A DNA stretch of 64,000 nt from Actinomycetaceae bacterium (GCA_030538185.1 JAUNUK010000001.1:236296-300295), one strand, 5' to 3'; shown: positions 50,006 through 59,691, counted from the stretch's first letter. Translations and numbers: made by a program. The notes: generated by a model from the letters alone, not told the origin.

Positions 50006-51781
50006 ATGACTCAGACCTCTTTTCAGGTCGACCTGCACGGTTTGGTCGAACTGCTTTCCAGAAACCTCTATTCCGGTCCACGCGTCTTTGTCCGTGAGCT
50101 ATTGCAAAACGGGGTCGATGCCATCACCGCTAGGCGCGGTATCGACCCTGAATGTCCAGCAACCATCATCTTCGAGCTTGATGAACGCGCCAAGACGCTG
50201 ATGATCACAGATTCTGGTGTCGGCTTGACCCTGGATGAGGCTACGCAACTGCTTTCCACCATTGGGGCATCGTCCAAGCGTGATGAGCTAGGCATGGCGC
50301 GCACGGACTACCTGGGACAGTTCGGTATTGGTTTATTGTCAGGCTTTATGGTCTCTGAGGACATTACGGTCCTCTCGCGATCTGCGCGCAGTGAGGGCGC
50401 AAAGACAATTGAGTGGGTGGGCAGGGCCACGGGCACCTGGCAGGCCAAACTGGCTGAAACACAACTAGAACAGCCAGGGACTCGCTTTATCCTGCACGCC
50501 TTGCCCGGCTTGAAGCTTTTTGAACCAGCGACCCTCGCGCAGCTCATCGAGGAATACGGGCGCTTCTTGGACGTAGAGGTTCGCCTGCGTGCCCCTGGGC
50601 GCGAAGAGCTAACCCTGTCGCGTCAACAGGTGCCTTGGCAGATGACCAGGCTGGAACAAGAACACTGGTGTGCAAAGAGTTTTGGTTTCCACCCCTTTGA
50701 TGCCATACCCCTGGAAGTGCCACAGGCGGGCTTCAAGGGCACGGGCTTTGTCTTACCCTCGGGAACACACCCAGGTCAAAGCTTGCGACACCACGTGTAC
50801 CTGCGCCGCATGATGCTGAGCACCCGTGTGACCCAGCTATTGCCCGACTGGGCATACTTTGTGCGAGTCGTAGGGGATGCGCAGTTCTTGAACCCGACTG
50901 CCTCACGCGAAGACATCTTCGATGATGACTTGCTGGAAGAAACGCGCCAAGAGATCGGCGCACAGATCCGCAATTGGCTAAGCAACCTAGCTACTGAGGA
51001 ACCGGCCAAGTTCTCCAGCTTCGTCGAGGCCCATATGACGGGTCTGAAATCCTTGGCCCTAACAGACAGGGCAACCCGCGACCTCGTCGCCGAAACCGTG
51101 CCGATACACACCTCCCTGGGGGTATCGACAATTAACCGTGTCCTGGAGCTGGAAGGTCGAATCAGGTACACCCGCACCAATGACCACTTCCGCTCGCTCA
51201 AAGACGTGGCCGAGGCGGCAGAGGTCTGTATTGTCAATGCGGGCTTTGCCTTCGACGAAGAGTTACTTGGGCTGATTATCCTTGATAGACCTGATGTGGA
51301 TATTGCACTGGTCGATCCTGAAGAAATACTGTCCCACCTGCATGTGCCGGCACCTGATATAGCCATGCAGTACGCAGAGTTGAAGCGCGTAGCCTCCTCT
51401 GCCCTGTATGACCAGGGAATTGACGTAGATTTTCGCAGCTTTGAGCCAGCACGTCTGCCTGTGCTCTTCCTGCCTGACCCTGATTTCGCAGGCCAGATGG
51501 TCGCTGATTCAGCGCGAGTCCAGGCAAGCGGTGTGTGGGAGGAACTGTTGGGGGTTGTTGACCCCTTCGCCGACTCGAAACGCCCTCGCCTGGTGCTCAA
51601 TACGAATGCCGAGATCATTAACCGCTTGTCTGGGGCCAGAGACCACGTCATAGTGACGGCGGCCGTGCGTGGACTTTACGTGCAATCTCTGCTCAGCGGC
51701 CACCACCCCATGAACCCTCAAGCCAGAGCCTGGTCTACAGACCTCTACACGACCTTGATTGAGGCATCTTTGAAAGGATAG
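50006..51781 (+). CDS. Hsp90-family ATPase
   Basis: A 591-residue member of the HtpG/Hsp90 family. The GHKL ATP site is intact: ELLQNGVDAI (Mg-binding Asn), ITDSGVGL, and GQFGIGLLSGFM. The middle-domain NPTASREDIFDD corresponds to the LPLNISRE region of HtpG. The last 150 residues keep a CTD-like LVLNTNAEIINRL and LYVQSLLSG, but similarity to canonical HtpG is low. It is not the standard chaperone gene but a divergent actinobacterial form. The ATG directly follows the YbjN stop and the next gene starts two bases after its own. It probably works with the flanking YbjN and helical-repeat proteins. Confidence 0.85.
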   Translation: MTQTSFQVDLHGLVELLSRNLYSGPRVFVRELLQNGVDAITARRGIDPECPATIIFELDERAKTLMITDSGVGLTLDEATQLLSTIGASSKRDELGMARTDYLGQFGIGLLSGFMVSEDITVLSRSARSEGAKTIEWVGRATGTWQAKLAETQLEQPGTRFILHALPGLKLFEPATLAQLIEEYGRFLDVEVRLRAPGREELTLSRQQVPWQMTRLEQEHWCAKSFGFHPFDAIPLEVPQAGFKGTGFVLPSGTHPGQSLRHHVYLRRMMLSTRVTQLLPDWAYFVRVVGDAQFLNPTASREDIFDDDLLEETRQEIGAQIRNWLSNLATEEPAKFSSFVEAHMTGLKSLALTDRATRDLVAETVPIHTSLGVSTINRVLELEGRIRYTRTNDHFRSLKDVAEAAEVCIVNAGFAFDEELLGLIILDRPDVDIALVDPEEILSHLHVPAPDIAMQYAELKRVASSALYDQGIDVDFRSFEPARLPVLFLPDPDFAGQMVADSARVQASGVWEELLGVVDPFADSKRPRLVLNTNAEIINRLSGARDHVIVTAAVRGLYVQSLLSGHHPMNPQARAWSTDLYTTLIEASLKG

Positions 51782-51783
51782 CC

Positions 51784-54711
51784 ATGAGCAGCAAAGAAGA
51801 CTATGACGATCTAATGATGCAGGCGCACAATATGCCCTGGGGTCCCACCGCCTCCGCCCTCGTCGCCCAAGCTGCCGGGCTGGCAGAAGCCAATGGGATG
51901 GAAGAAGAAGCCGTCGAAGCCTACACACACTTGACGACCTTTTATTTCCAAGGTGGGGAAGCCGCCAAGTGCTTTGCCCCCTTCGCCTGGTGTTTGGGAA
52001 GGATGCGCGAGCGGCCAGACCTGTTTTCTATTGAGCTGCGCGAACAAATAGGATGGCATTTCAAACAGGTCATCGAGTTAGCCATCGGGTACCCACAGAT
52101 TTCGCTTACCCAGATCGACTCGATGATCGAGCAGATGGAAGGCTTTTACGCGGAACAAAGCGCATCCTTGCGCCCCGTCTATGCCCGCAAGGCATCCCTG
52201 GCAGGCATCCAGGGCGATAAGGACTCAGCGGCGCATTGGCGCGACTTGTGGAGGGCCGCCCCCAGGGATGAACTCTCGGATTGTCCAGGATGTGACCCCG
52301 AACTGGAGCTCAGCGCCCTTATATCCGCACAATCCTGGCAGGATGCCATCACCATGGGTGAGGGCATCATGTCCAATGAGGAAGCGACTTCCATGTGCGA
52401 GGCCCAGCCCAACCGCACCCTTTCACGCCTGATGGAGTCCTATACGAGGCTTGGACGTGATGCCCAGGCTTGGGCAGGCCACGTGCGCTCGTACCGCCAA
52501 TACTCGACGAATTCGCGTTATGTGGATTCCATTTATCCACACATCCAGTACCTGACCTTGACGGGGGCCGCCGGGCGCCCCGATCGCCTGGATCGCGCCC
52601 TGCGTATCCTGGTGCGTCACCTGCCCTGGTGGAAGGACATCGACAACGCGGATTCTTTGGCCTACTCGGCCATTTCAGCGGCTCGCCTTTTACAGGTTTT
52701 ACAATCCCGAGGGCGGGGCGATGAAGTCTTGAACTGCACAATCCCTGCATCAACTATGCCCTGGGAGGCAAGCGAAGACCTGGTTAAGGTCACAATCGCA
52801 CAGGCAGGAGCCTACTTTGAGGATCTGGCCTGGCGTATTGCCAGGCGCTTTGATGAAAGGCACGGCCACATACCGGGGGCAGGCGGTTACTCTCAAGGAT
52901 TGCAGCGTTGGTGGGATGCCCCTGCCTTGGAACCCATGGAAGACGAAGGTCTCGTGCCCGATGTGTCGGGGCTCTTTGATCCCCTAGAGGTCAACTACGA
53001 CGTGGTCGAAAAGGCAGCTTCGCCGACAGAACTGCCCACGGAAACACCGCAGGACAGTGAAGAAGAGGACCCGCGTACGCCGGTGTCTTTGGACGGCGTG
53101 CACCGGCTGACTGATATGCGTGAGCTCATTAGCGAGTCCATGAAAATGAAACACAGGCCAGGGCGGGCAGGTTCCTTGAAGGAACGCATTGTGGGGCTCA
53201 TGGTTGCCGACCGCGACTTGCTCTCACCACCCTCCTGGGCGCCCAAGGAGCTCATCCGCCACTGGTTGTACTATGCGGCTGCGGCGGCAAGCATTTTGGA
53301 CGAGGGTGAAACAGCCGCCGTGGTTTTGCGCGAGGCGGCAAAACTGGGCGAGGAACTGGGCGAGGAATATGCTCAAAGAAATTTGAGACTGCAAGAGATC
53401 GGTATCCGCCTGAAAACCAGGGGCGTCAGCGAAGACGATGTGCAAAAAATCGAGAAAGAAAACCGGGAACTCTTTACCGAGATTCGCGAATTGATGAGTT
53501 CAATTACCTCGGTCGATGGCCAGGGCATCAGTTTTAATGACGCAGGACTTGGGTATTGGGGGGTGCGATACCTGGTCCAAATTGATCAGCGGATTGCGGC
53601 CGCAGAACTCTTGGAAATACACGATGAACAGTGTGCTGCGTCGGTCTTTGATGAGTATGAAAAAACAGAGCTGCTGTTGGAACAAGGTGAGGCACTGGCC
53701 GCCCTCGACCGTGATTTGGAAGCCTGTATGGCCGCAGATACCGCTATGCGTAGACCCAGCATTGACCCCCTGGGCACGCGTATCGATGCCCTGCGGATAC
53801 TGGGCGTGTCCTCTTTGAGCGCAGGACACGGGGATGAGGCCGTGTCCTATTGTCGTGAAGGGTTGAACTTGGCGGCGGCAGCCGGCCTGGACCTGACAGT
53901 GCTCCTTTTTTCAATGCAACTGTCTGACGCCTTGCTTCGGATGGGACGCAGCCATGAAGCGGCAGAGGTTGTGCAAACCGCTTTGCTGCGGGCAGAGGCG
54001 TATTCAGGAACACATATTTACAATGTGCTGCGCGGTATCCTGGCCAATGTTTTGCGGGATCTAGACGACCTGCCAGGGGCGGTAGAAAATTGTTTGGCCG
54101 TGGCCGACTGGTTTAATTTGAACGGATCGCATCGCAGAGCCATCGAGAACTATGCTGCCGGGGCATCCATGTTGGCCGAACTGGGCGAAAACCTGGAACA
54201 AGCGAGGATCTGGGGGCAGATAACTGCCCTGCACGAAACCCTGGGAGAGTGGGGTTATGCTCAACGCGCCTTGAGGCAGCAAGCCAAGGCCCTCGTGTGG
54301 TTCAGTGCTTCTCCCAAACAGGCCGTCGCGGGGATGGAAACGGCTGAGGGACTCATGGCGCGGTCGTGGGAGTTAATGCATGGCCAGGGTTCTGAGGACT
54401 TGGGGTCTTTGAACGCAGAGGAAGCCGACTGGAAAGAAGACTATGCGCTGTTGCTTTGGAAGGTTGACAGGGAGTCTGAGGCGATAACATACGCAGAGGA
54501 ATCCTCAGAGCTGTTCTTGGCTGCCAAACAAAAAGAGGTGGCGGCAAGGCCCTTGAACATGGTGTTGCATATCTATGTGGAGGCTGGGGACAAGGCAGGA
54601 GCTCAAGCCACCATTGCCAAGATCCGAGAAATTCTGCCCGGAAAACGTTGGGAGAGCCATCCTGCGCGTGTGCGCTGTGACGAAGTGGAATCCCAGTGGG
54701 AGGAAGAGTAG
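51784..54711 (+). CDS. Large TPR-like helical-repeat protein
   Basis: A 975-residue cytoplasmic protein composed of paired helices with the Ala/Leu/Tyr pattern of tetratricopeptide repeats. Repeats are clearest from about residue 600 on (LDALRILGVSSLSAGHGDEAVSYCREG, LRMGRSHEAAEVVQTALLRAE and later units). An acidic linker around 420-440 divides it into two halves. No enzyme domain is seen. It is the last gene of the YbjN-YbjN-Hsp90 unit. In eukaryotes TPR proteins dock to Hsp90 through a C-terminal MEEVD; that motif is not at the end of this Hsp90, so any contact must differ. Its role as adaptor or co-chaperone is inferred from context. Confidence 0.75.
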   Translation: MSSKEDYDDLMMQAHNMPWGPTASALVAQAAGLAEANGMEEEAVEAYTHLTTFYFQGGEAAKCFAPFAWCLGRMRERPDLFSIELREQIGWHFKQVIELAIGYPQISLTQIDSMIEQMEGFYAEQSASLRPVYARKASLAGIQGDKDSAAHWRDLWRAAPRDELSDCPGCDPELELSALISAQSWQDAITMGEGIMSNEEATSMCEAQPNRTLSRLMESYTRLGRDAQAWAGHVRSYRQYSTNSRYVDSIYPHIQYLTLTGAAGRPDRLDRALRILVRHLPWWKDIDNADSLAYSAISAARLLQVLQSRGRGDEVLNCTIPASTMPWEASEDLVKVTIAQAGAYFEDLAWRIARRFDERHGHIPGAGGYSQGLQRWWDAPALEPMEDEGLVPDVSGLFDPLEVNYDVVEKAASPTELPTETPQDSEEEDPRTPVSLDGVHRLTDMRELISESMKMKHRPGRAGSLKERIVGLMVADRDLLSPPSWAPKELIRHWLYYAAAAASILDEGETAAVVLREAAKLGEELGEEYAQRNLRLQEIGIRLKTRGVSEDDVQKIEKENRELFTEIRELMSSITSVDGQGISFNDAGLGYWGVRYLVQIDQRIAAAELLEIHDEQCAASVFDEYEKTELLLEQGEALAALDRDLEACMAADTAMRRPSIDPLGTRIDALRILGVSSLSAGHGDEAVSYCREGLNLAAAAGLDLTVLLFSMQLSDALLRMGRSHEAAEVVQTALLRAEAYSGTHIYNVLRGILANVLRDLDDLPGAVENCLAVADWFNLNGSHRRAIENYAAGASMLAELGENLEQARIWGQITALHETLGEWGYAQRALRQQAKALVWFSASPKQAVAGMETAEGLMARSWELMHGQGSEDLGSLNAEEADWKEDYALLLWKVDRESEAITYAEESSELFLAAKQKEVAARPLNMVLHIYVEAGDKAGAQATIAKIREILPGKRWESHPARVRCDEVESQWEEE

Positions 54712-54776
54712 GGCGGTAGCAGGTGGCTAAGCGCGCATAGTGCTGAAGATCACGCGAGGGTGCTCACTTCTTGAAT

Positions 54777-54805
54777 TTACTCAGGGGTCTTGCTTCGGCT
54801 AAAGT
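54777..54805 (+). promoter_or_regulatory. Candidate infA/alpha operon promoter
   Basis: TAAAGT (54800-54805) with a weak TTACTC (54777-54782) 17 bases upstream, about 100 bases before infA. Confidence 0.35.
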
Positions 54806-54904
54806 AGACCGTTGGGGTGCGCCGCCTTATGGGTGAGCTTGCCCTAAAACGGATCACAGGTGTGGCCCGTGTAACCAAGCAATGAAAGAGGCTAGTCGTA
54901 GTTT

Positions 54905-55126
54905 ATGGCAAAGAAAGACGGAGTCATCGAGATTGAAGGCACCGTGGTTGAAGCGTTGCCCAACGCGATGTTCCGCGTAAAGCTCAGCAATGACCACCTG
55001 GTATTGGCGCATGTCTCAGGAAAAATGCGTCAGCACTACATCCGTATCCTCCCCGAGGATCGGGTCGTTGTGGAGCTCAGCCCTTACGATCTGACTCGCG
55101 GACGCATTGTTTATCGTTACAAGTAA
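54905..55126 (+). CDS. infA: Translation initiation factor IF-1
   Basis: A 73-residue OB-fold factor that occupies the 30S A site during initiation. [21 protein letters not shown] and [19 protein letters not shown] are diagnostic, as is the ending [11 protein letters not shown]. The ATG follows GAAAGAGGC at about a dozen bases. It heads the unit infA-rpmJ-rpsM-rpsK. Confidence 0.98.
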   Translation: MAKKDGVIEIEGTVVEALPNAMFRVKLSNDHLVLAHVSGKMRQHYIRILPEDRVVVELSPYDLTRGRIVYRYK

Positions 55127-55164
55127 GAACTCAACCATCCTGAAACATCAGGTGGAAGGCAATC

Positions 55165-55278
55165 ATGAAGGTCAACCCAAGCGTCAAGAAGATCTGTGAC
55201 AACTGCAAGGTGATTCGTCGCCACGGCCGTGTCATGGTCATCTGTGACAACCCACGCCACAAGCAGCGTCAAGGCTGA
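55165..55278 (+). CDS. rpmJ: 50S ribosomal protein L36, zinc-binding type
   Basis: A 37-residue L36. [20 protein letters not shown] gives the first CxxC and [13 protein letters not shown] the third Cys and the His, so it is the zinc-containing form. GGTGGAAGG precedes the ATG. It lies 38 bases after infA and is followed by the structured rpsM leader. Confidence 0.97.
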   Translation: MKVNPSVKKICDNCKVIRRHGRVMVICDNPRHKQRQG

Positions 55279-55304
55279 TTGCGGGAAGCCCATAAGGGCA
55301 CAAG

Positions 55305-55382
55305 CGTTTCACCAGCGAACGCACCCTCGGTTTCGGAGGCCGAGGCCGCCACTAACAGGCGGAGGTGAAACGACGGCCTCCG
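55305..55382 (+). promoter_or_regulatory. Interleaved-stem leader upstream of rpsM (pseudoknot candidate)
   Basis: Four arms are interleaved. CGTTTCACC (55305-55313) pairs perfectly with GGTGAAACG (55364-55372), and CGGAGGCCG (55334-55342) pairs perfectly with CGGCCTCCG (55374-55382). Between them a small hairpin CCGCC/GGCGG (55346-55350, 55358-55362) can form. The two 9-bp stems are either alternative or form a pseudoknot. The structure ends 25 bases before the rpsM GTG. It is a likely autoregulatory site, comparable in position with the S4-binding pseudoknot of the E. coli alpha operon. Confidence 0.65.
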
Positions 55383-55407
55383 TAAGTAATCAGGAGTAAA
55401 TCAGACA

Positions 55408-55782
55408 GTGGCACGTCTCTCAGGTGTCGACCTCCCCCGCGAAAAGCGACTAGAGGTGGCACTCACATATGTGTATGGCATTGGACGAACACGGGCTGCC
55501 GAAACCTTGGCAGCCACAGGGGTCAGCCCCGATGTGCGAGTCAAAGACCTGACCGAAGAGGACTTGGTCAAGCTACGCGACTATATCGATGCGAACTTTA
55601 AGGTAGAAGGCGATCTGCGCCGTGAAGTTCAGGCCGATATCCGTCGCAAGATTGAAATCAACTGCTACCAGGGCATTCGCCACCGTCGTGGCCTGCCCGT
55701 TCACGGGCAGCGCACCAAGACGAATGCACGCACCCGCAAGGGTCCCAAGCGCACCGTCGCAGGCAAGAAGAAGGCCAAGTAA
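55408..55782 (+). CDS. rpsM: 30S ribosomal protein S13
   Basis: A 124-residue S13 at the top of the 30S head. [25 protein letters not shown] opens it, and [25 protein letters not shown] is the C-terminal signature. The GTG at 55408 has CAGGAG upstream, directly after the interleaved leader. rpsK follows after 64 bases. Confidence 0.98.
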   Translation: MARLSGVDLPREKRLEVALTYVYGIGRTRAAETLAATGVSPDVRVKDLTEEDLVKLRDYIDANFKVEGDLRREVQADIRRKIEINCYQGIRHRRGLPVHGQRTKTNARTRKGPKRTVAGKKKAK

Positions 55783-55846
55783 TAGAACTGGCCGCGACCT
55801 TGTTGACATGGATGCGGCTCGATGACCTCGTAGGAGAACAGTAGGA

Positions 55847-56245
55847 ATGGCAGGAAAGACTCGCAGCGCGACGAAAGGCCGTCGCAAAGAGCGTAAGAAT
55901 GTTGCCCAAGGCAATGCCTATATTAAATCAACTTTTAACAACACGATCGTCTCCATCACAGACCCGACAGGTGCCGTCATCGCATGGGCATCCTCTGGTC
56001 AGGTTGGTTTCAAGGGATCGCGTAAGTCCACGCCCTTCGCAGCCCAGCTGGCTGCCGAGGCCGCGGCTCGTCGCGCCCAGGAACACGGGATGAAGAAGGT
56101 CGACGTATTCGTCAAGGGACCAGGATCGGGTCGCGAAACCGCAATCCGTTCACTGCAGGCAACAGGCCTTGAGGTTGGCTCCATTCAGGATGTCACCCCA
56201 CAGCCGCACAACGGTTGCCGCCCTCCGAAGCGTCGCAGGGTCTAG
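55847..56245 (+). CDS. rpsK: 30S ribosomal protein S11
   Basis: A 132-residue S11 of the 30S platform. [38 protein letters not shown] and the ending [16 protein letters not shown] are diagnostic. GTAGGAG lies upstream. In many bacteria rpsD follows; here a 192-base gap leads straight to rpoA. Confidence 0.98.
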   Translation: MAGKTRSATKGRRKERKNVAQGNAYIKSTFNNTIVSITDPTGAVIAWASSGQVGFKGSRKSTPFAAQLAAEAAARRAQEHGMKKVDVFVKGPGSGRETAIRSLQATGLEVGSIQDVTPQPHNGCRPPKRRRV

Positions 56246-56437
56246 GTGCTTACTTCGCGCGTATACGTGCGCGCGGTGTTAGTGCTGCAACTCTACGTGG
56301 TGTAACAGCTACAACGCATCGCCCTCGGAAAGGACAACGAGGAAGGTGCCCTAAGTAAAATCTCTGGCCGGTACGCCATCCGGTCAGGTCCTAAAACCGG
56401 CATCATATGGCGGATGTCGGGAAGAAAGGAATAACGA

Positions 56438-57448
56438 GTGCTCATTCAAGCGCGACCCAAGTTGACCGAAGAAGTCGTCAGTGACAGGCGTTCACGTTTC
56501 ACCATTGAACCGCTGGAGCCTGGCTTCGGCTACACACTGGGGAATTCGTTACGCCGGACACTGCTGTCTTCCATCCCTGGCTCTGCAGTCACCTCTGTAC
56601 GTATTGAGGGTGTTCTGCACGAGTTTTCCACCCTGCCGGGGGTGAAAGAAGACATCACCGAGATCATGCTCAATATTAAAGAGCTTGTCTTGTCATCGGA
56701 CAATGACGAGCCCGTGTTGATGTACCTGCGCGCGCAGGGACCTGCTGAGGTCAGCGCCGGAGACATTGTGCCTCCTGCTGGCGTACAGATTCACAACCCG
56801 GATCTTCACATCGCTTCGCTGAATGACAAAGGCAAGCTGGAGATTGAGCTGACGGTTGAGCGTGGCCGTGGCTACGTGTCGGCTGCTCAGAATAAGGACC
56901 TGGATGCTGAGATTTCACGCATCCCGATTGACTCTATCTATTCGCCTGTTTTGAAGGTGACCTACAAGGTAGAGGCAACCCGTGTTGAGCAGCGCACTGA
57001 CTTTGACCGTCTGATTATTGACGTTGAGACCAAGGCTGCTATCGCCCCGCGTGATGCTCTGGCATCGGCAGGCAAGACACTGGTTGAGCTGTTTGGCTTG
57101 GCACGTGAGCTCAATGTTGAGGCAGAAGGCATCGAGATTGGCCCACCGCAGGCAGATACGGCATTGGCTGAGAACCTGGGTCGTCCCATTGAGGAACTGG
57201 ACCTGGCTTCGCGTGCTTTGAATTGCCTGACTCGCGAGGGAATCCGTACCGTGGGTGAACTTGTGGCTCGTTCTCAGGCGGATCTGCTGGATATTCGCAA
57301 CTTCGGGCAGAAGTCCATTGATGAAATCAAGGACAAGCTGGCCGAGTTGGGACTGCACCTCAAGGATTCACCTCCTGTCGTGTCCCTTGTTGACGAAGAC
57401 GGCTTCGATTCCATTAACCCCCAGTTCAGCGACGATACGTCACTGTAA
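56438..57448 (+). CDS. rpoA: DNA-directed RNA polymerase subunit alpha
   Basis: A 336-residue alpha subunit. The N-terminal dimerisation domain has [25 protein letters not shown]; the linker is acidic; the C-terminal domain has [22 protein letters not shown] and [17 protein letters not shown], which contact UP elements and activators. The GTG at 56438 follows GAAGAAAGGA. The upstream gap carries a hairpin (CCGGCATC/GATGTCGG, 56397-56420) ending close to the ribosome-binding site, possibly controlling translation, and a 12-of-13 copy of the dispersed motif (56320). Confidence 0.98.
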   Translation: MLIQARPKLTEEVVSDRRSRFTIEPLEPGFGYTLGNSLRRTLLSSIPGSAVTSVRIEGVLHEFSTLPGVKEDITEIMLNIKELVLSSDNDEPVLMYLRAQGPAEVSAGDIVPPAGVQIHNPDLHIASLNDKGKLEIELTVERGRGYVSAAQNKDLDAEISRIPIDSIYSPVLKVTYKVEATRVEQRTDFDRLIIDVETKAAIAPRDALASAGKTLVELFGLARELNVEAEGIEIGPPQADTALAENLGRPIEELDLASRALNCLTREGIRTVGELVARSQADLLDIRNFGQKSIDEIKDKLAELGLHLKDSPPVVSLVDEDGFDSINPQFSDDTSL

Positions 57449-57480
57449 GACTTAGTATCACTTAGCATCAAGGAGTAATA

Positions 57481-58038
57481 ATGCCTAAGCCCACCAAGGG
57501 CCCCCGCCTGGGAGGCAGCCCTGCGCACCAAAAACTCATTCTGGACAACCTGGCGCAGGAACTGTTCCGCCACCAGGCCATCACCACGACCTTCACTAAG
57601 GCCAAGAGGGTTCAGCCCCTGGCCGAGAAGCTGATTTCCAAGGCTTTGCGTGGGGATCTGGCTGCGCGTCGTATGGTGATGAAGCACATCCGTGACAAAG
57701 AGATTGTCTATGTCCTGTTTGATGTGATTGCGCCCAAGATTGATAAAGAACGCGCAGGTGGATACACCCGCATCGTGAAGCTGGGCAACCGTAAGGGCGA
57801 CAATGCCCCTATGGCTCAGATTTCACTGGTGCTCGAGGGCGTAGAGAAGAAGAAGGTCGTCAAGGTTGCCGAAAAGGCAACGAAGAAGGCCGCTGAGAAG
57901 CCTACTGTTGAAGAGGTTGTCGAGGACGTCGAGGTTGTTGAGGAAGCCAAGGCTGAGGAAGTAGCCGAGGTCGAGACTGCTGAGGCTCCTGAGGCTGCTG
58001 AGGCTGCTGCCGAAGAAAAGGCTGAAGACGCCAAGTAG
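57481..58038 (+). CDS. rplQ: 50S ribosomal protein L17 with acidic tail
   Basis: A 185-residue L17. [28 protein letters not shown] and [23 protein letters not shown] sequence (here [15 protein letters not shown]) mark the ribosomal part, about 120 residues. The remaining 65 residues are Glu/Ala/Val-rich and acidic, an extension often seen in actinobacteria. AAGGAG precedes the ATG. It ends the alpha unit and is followed by a terminator. Confidence 0.97.
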   Translation: MPKPTKGPRLGGSPAHQKLILDNLAQELFRHQAITTTFTKAKRVQPLAEKLISKALRGDLAARRMVMKHIRDKEIVYVLFDVIAPKIDKERAGGYTRIVKLGNRKGDNAPMAQISLVLEGVEKKKVVKVAEKATKKAAEKPTVEEVVEDVEVVEEAKAEEVAEVETAEAPEAAEAAAEEKAEDAK

Positions 58039-58058
58039 TCACTAGCGTTACTGATGTT

Positions 58059-58099
58059 GAGGGGCCCGGACCTGATGGTTCGGGCCCCTCGCATGTTTC
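58059..58099 (+). terminator. Intrinsic terminator after rplQ
   Basis: GAGGGGCCCGGA (58059-58070) pairs with TTCGGGCCCCTC (58079-58090) with one wobble, followed by a short T-containing tract. Confidence 0.85.
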
Positions 58100-58349
58100 T
58101 GCTGCGCAATTCGGCACTGCCGCTGCGGGGGTCGGCTGGTACATGCCCCTTGGCAGCAGGAGGTGCAAGCACCTCCCCCCACGCCTTTGGCGCGGGTCCC
58201 CCCACCTACGCTGCTTACGGGGCACGTATCCCGCCTCACCCACTCCGCTTTCTTGGAGAGTTACTTCGGAGTTTGATTTTTTCCTTCTCTCACCGAATTC
58301 GTTGGGTTTGGGATGGCTGGATGGGCGTGTGTGTCGAGGGCTTGCTGGG

Positions 58350-58376
58350 GAACTTCGTCACCTGGTGACGGTGTTG
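58350..58376. repeat. Palindromic GGTCACC-family repeat, locus d
   Basis: GAACTTCGTCACC and GGTGACGGTGTTGC around a central T, about 40 bases before truA. Same unit as at 2490, 35123 and 35943. Confidence 0.75.
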
Positions 58377-58413
58377 CGCCAAGGGAGGTGTTGGTGAAAG
58401 GTAGGGTTGTTGC

Positions 58414-59313
58414 GTGGATGATGTGGATGAGCTTGTGCGGGTGCGGTTGGACCTGGGCTATGACGGGTCGCGGTTTCATGGGTGGGCTGCCCAGCCTGGG
58501 TTGCGAACTGTGCAAGGCATTCTTGAGGAAGCACTCGCTACTATCCTGCGCATGCCGCTGACCTTGACTGTTGCTGGGCGCACCGATGCTGGCGTTCACG
58601 CACGCGGCCAGGTTTGCCACTTCGATTTGCCGAGGGCGGTCTGGCAAGGACTCGACACCAAAGGACAAACTGATCCAGGGGAGTCCCTCCTGCGTCGACT
58701 GGCAGGTCTTCTTGCTCGTGAGGCCAAGGACCAGGTTTACGGCGCATCTGACGTTGTGGTTTATCGGGCTCGGGTGGTGCCGCAGGTTTTTGATGCCAGG
58801 TTCTCTGCGTTGTGGCGCAGGTACCTGTACCGGATTGCGGACACAAGGGCAGGCTTCGATCCGCTGCGCAGGCACGATACCGTTTGGGTCCCCAACGCTC
58901 CCGCCCTCGGCTTGGATGTGGATGCCATGAATGAGGCTGCCGCAAGGCTTGTGGGGGAGCACGATTTCCTGTCGTTTTGCAAGCCACGCGAAGGGGCATC
59001 GACTATTCGCACCCTGCAAGAACTGAGTTTCACCCGCGCCCAAGACAGCGTCATCCACGCTCACGTCCAGGCGGACGCCTTTTGTCACTCGATGGTGCGT
59101 TCGCTGATGGGGGCGTGTATCTCGGTTGGGCGCGCGCAACGTGACCTCGATTGGATCGCAGACCTGGTGGAGCGTCCTCGGCGATGCCCCGAAGTCAACA
59201 TTGCCCCGGCGAATGGGCTGTCCCTGGAAGAAGTCGCCTACCCCGAGACGGAAGAAGCCCTGGCCGCTCAGCAAACCACCGCCCGCACCTACCGAGGCCC
59301 GAAAGGCTGCTGA
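58414..59313 (+). CDS. truA: tRNA pseudouridine(38-40) synthase
   Basis: A 299-residue TruA that makes pseudouridine in the anticodon stem-loop. DLGYDGSRFHGWAAQPGLRTVQG is the start, GRTDAGVHARGQV contains the catalytic Asp, and FSALWRRYLYRI and FCHSMVRSLMGACI are conserved. The GTG at 58414 has only a weak GTAGGG upstream. truA follows rplQ in many actinobacteria, though here the gap and terminator separate them. One 12-base and one partial copy of the dispersed motif lie in the gene. Confidence 0.95.
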   Translation: MDDVDELVRVRLDLGYDGSRFHGWAAQPGLRTVQGILEEALATILRMPLTLTVAGRTDAGVHARGQVCHFDLPRAVWQGLDTKGQTDPGESLLRRLAGLLAREAKDQVYGASDVVVYRARVVPQVFDARFSALWRRYLYRIADTRAGFDPLRRHDTVWVPNAPALGLDVDAMNEAAARLVGEHDFLSFCKPREGASTIRTLQELSFTRAQDSVIHAHVQADAFCHSMVRSLMGACISVGRAQRDLDWIADLVERPRRCPEVNIAPANGLSLEEVAYPETEEALAAQQTTARTYRGPKGC

Positions 59314-59415
59314 CCCAGTCCTGACAGGCCCCCGGCTGCGAGCTTGGCTTTTCCCGAGGGCGTTTCGGCGTCACTGTTGATCCTCAACGACACATCAGGC
59401 ATAATGGTACGAAAA

Positions 59416-59425
59416 GTTGTACAAC
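59416..59425. promoter_or_regulatory. Operator-like palindrome of the yefM-yoeB unit
   Basis: GTTGTACAAC is a perfect palindrome with the TGTACA core known from YefM-YoeB operators. It lies 20 bases before the antitoxin start, where the complex would repress its own promoter. Confidence 0.65.
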
Positions 59426-59445
59426 TGTTTGTGGAGGAGGAACTT

Positions 59446-59691
59446 GTGGCTATTACTGTCAGCGAGGCTCGAAAGACACTGTTTCCTTTGGTACAGCAGG
59501 TGAATGAAGACAATGCTGCTGTTCACATCACCTCTAAAAAGGGGGATGCAGTTTTGATGTCGCGAGCCCAATATGACGCTTTGGAAGAAACCGCCTACCT
59601 GTTGCGTGTTCCTGCGAATGCCAAACACCTGTTGGAAAGCCTTGCACAGGCGCGTGCGGGTACTGTTGAAGAACACACGCTGATTCGATGA
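59446..59691 (+). CDS. yefM: Antitoxin, YefM/Phd family
   Basis: An 81-residue antitoxin and DNA-binding repressor. AITVSEARKTLFPLVQQVNEDNAAVHITSK is the Phd/YefM fold, and VLMSRAQYDALEETAYLLR the following helix; the C-terminal part should wrap the toxin. The GTG at 59446 follows GAGGAGGAACTT. It overlaps the toxin gene by four bases (ATGA), as usual for this pair. Confidence 0.9.
   Translation: MAITVSEARKTLFPLVQQVNEDNAAVHITSKKGDAVLMSRAQYDALEETAYLLRVPANAKHLLESLAQARAGTVEEHTLIR

Larger units (their letters stand above)
58039..58413. other. Intergenic region between rplQ and truA
   Basis: About 375 bases with a strong terminator, one GGTCACC-family palindrome and otherwise no recognisable gene. 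Confidence 0.6.
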
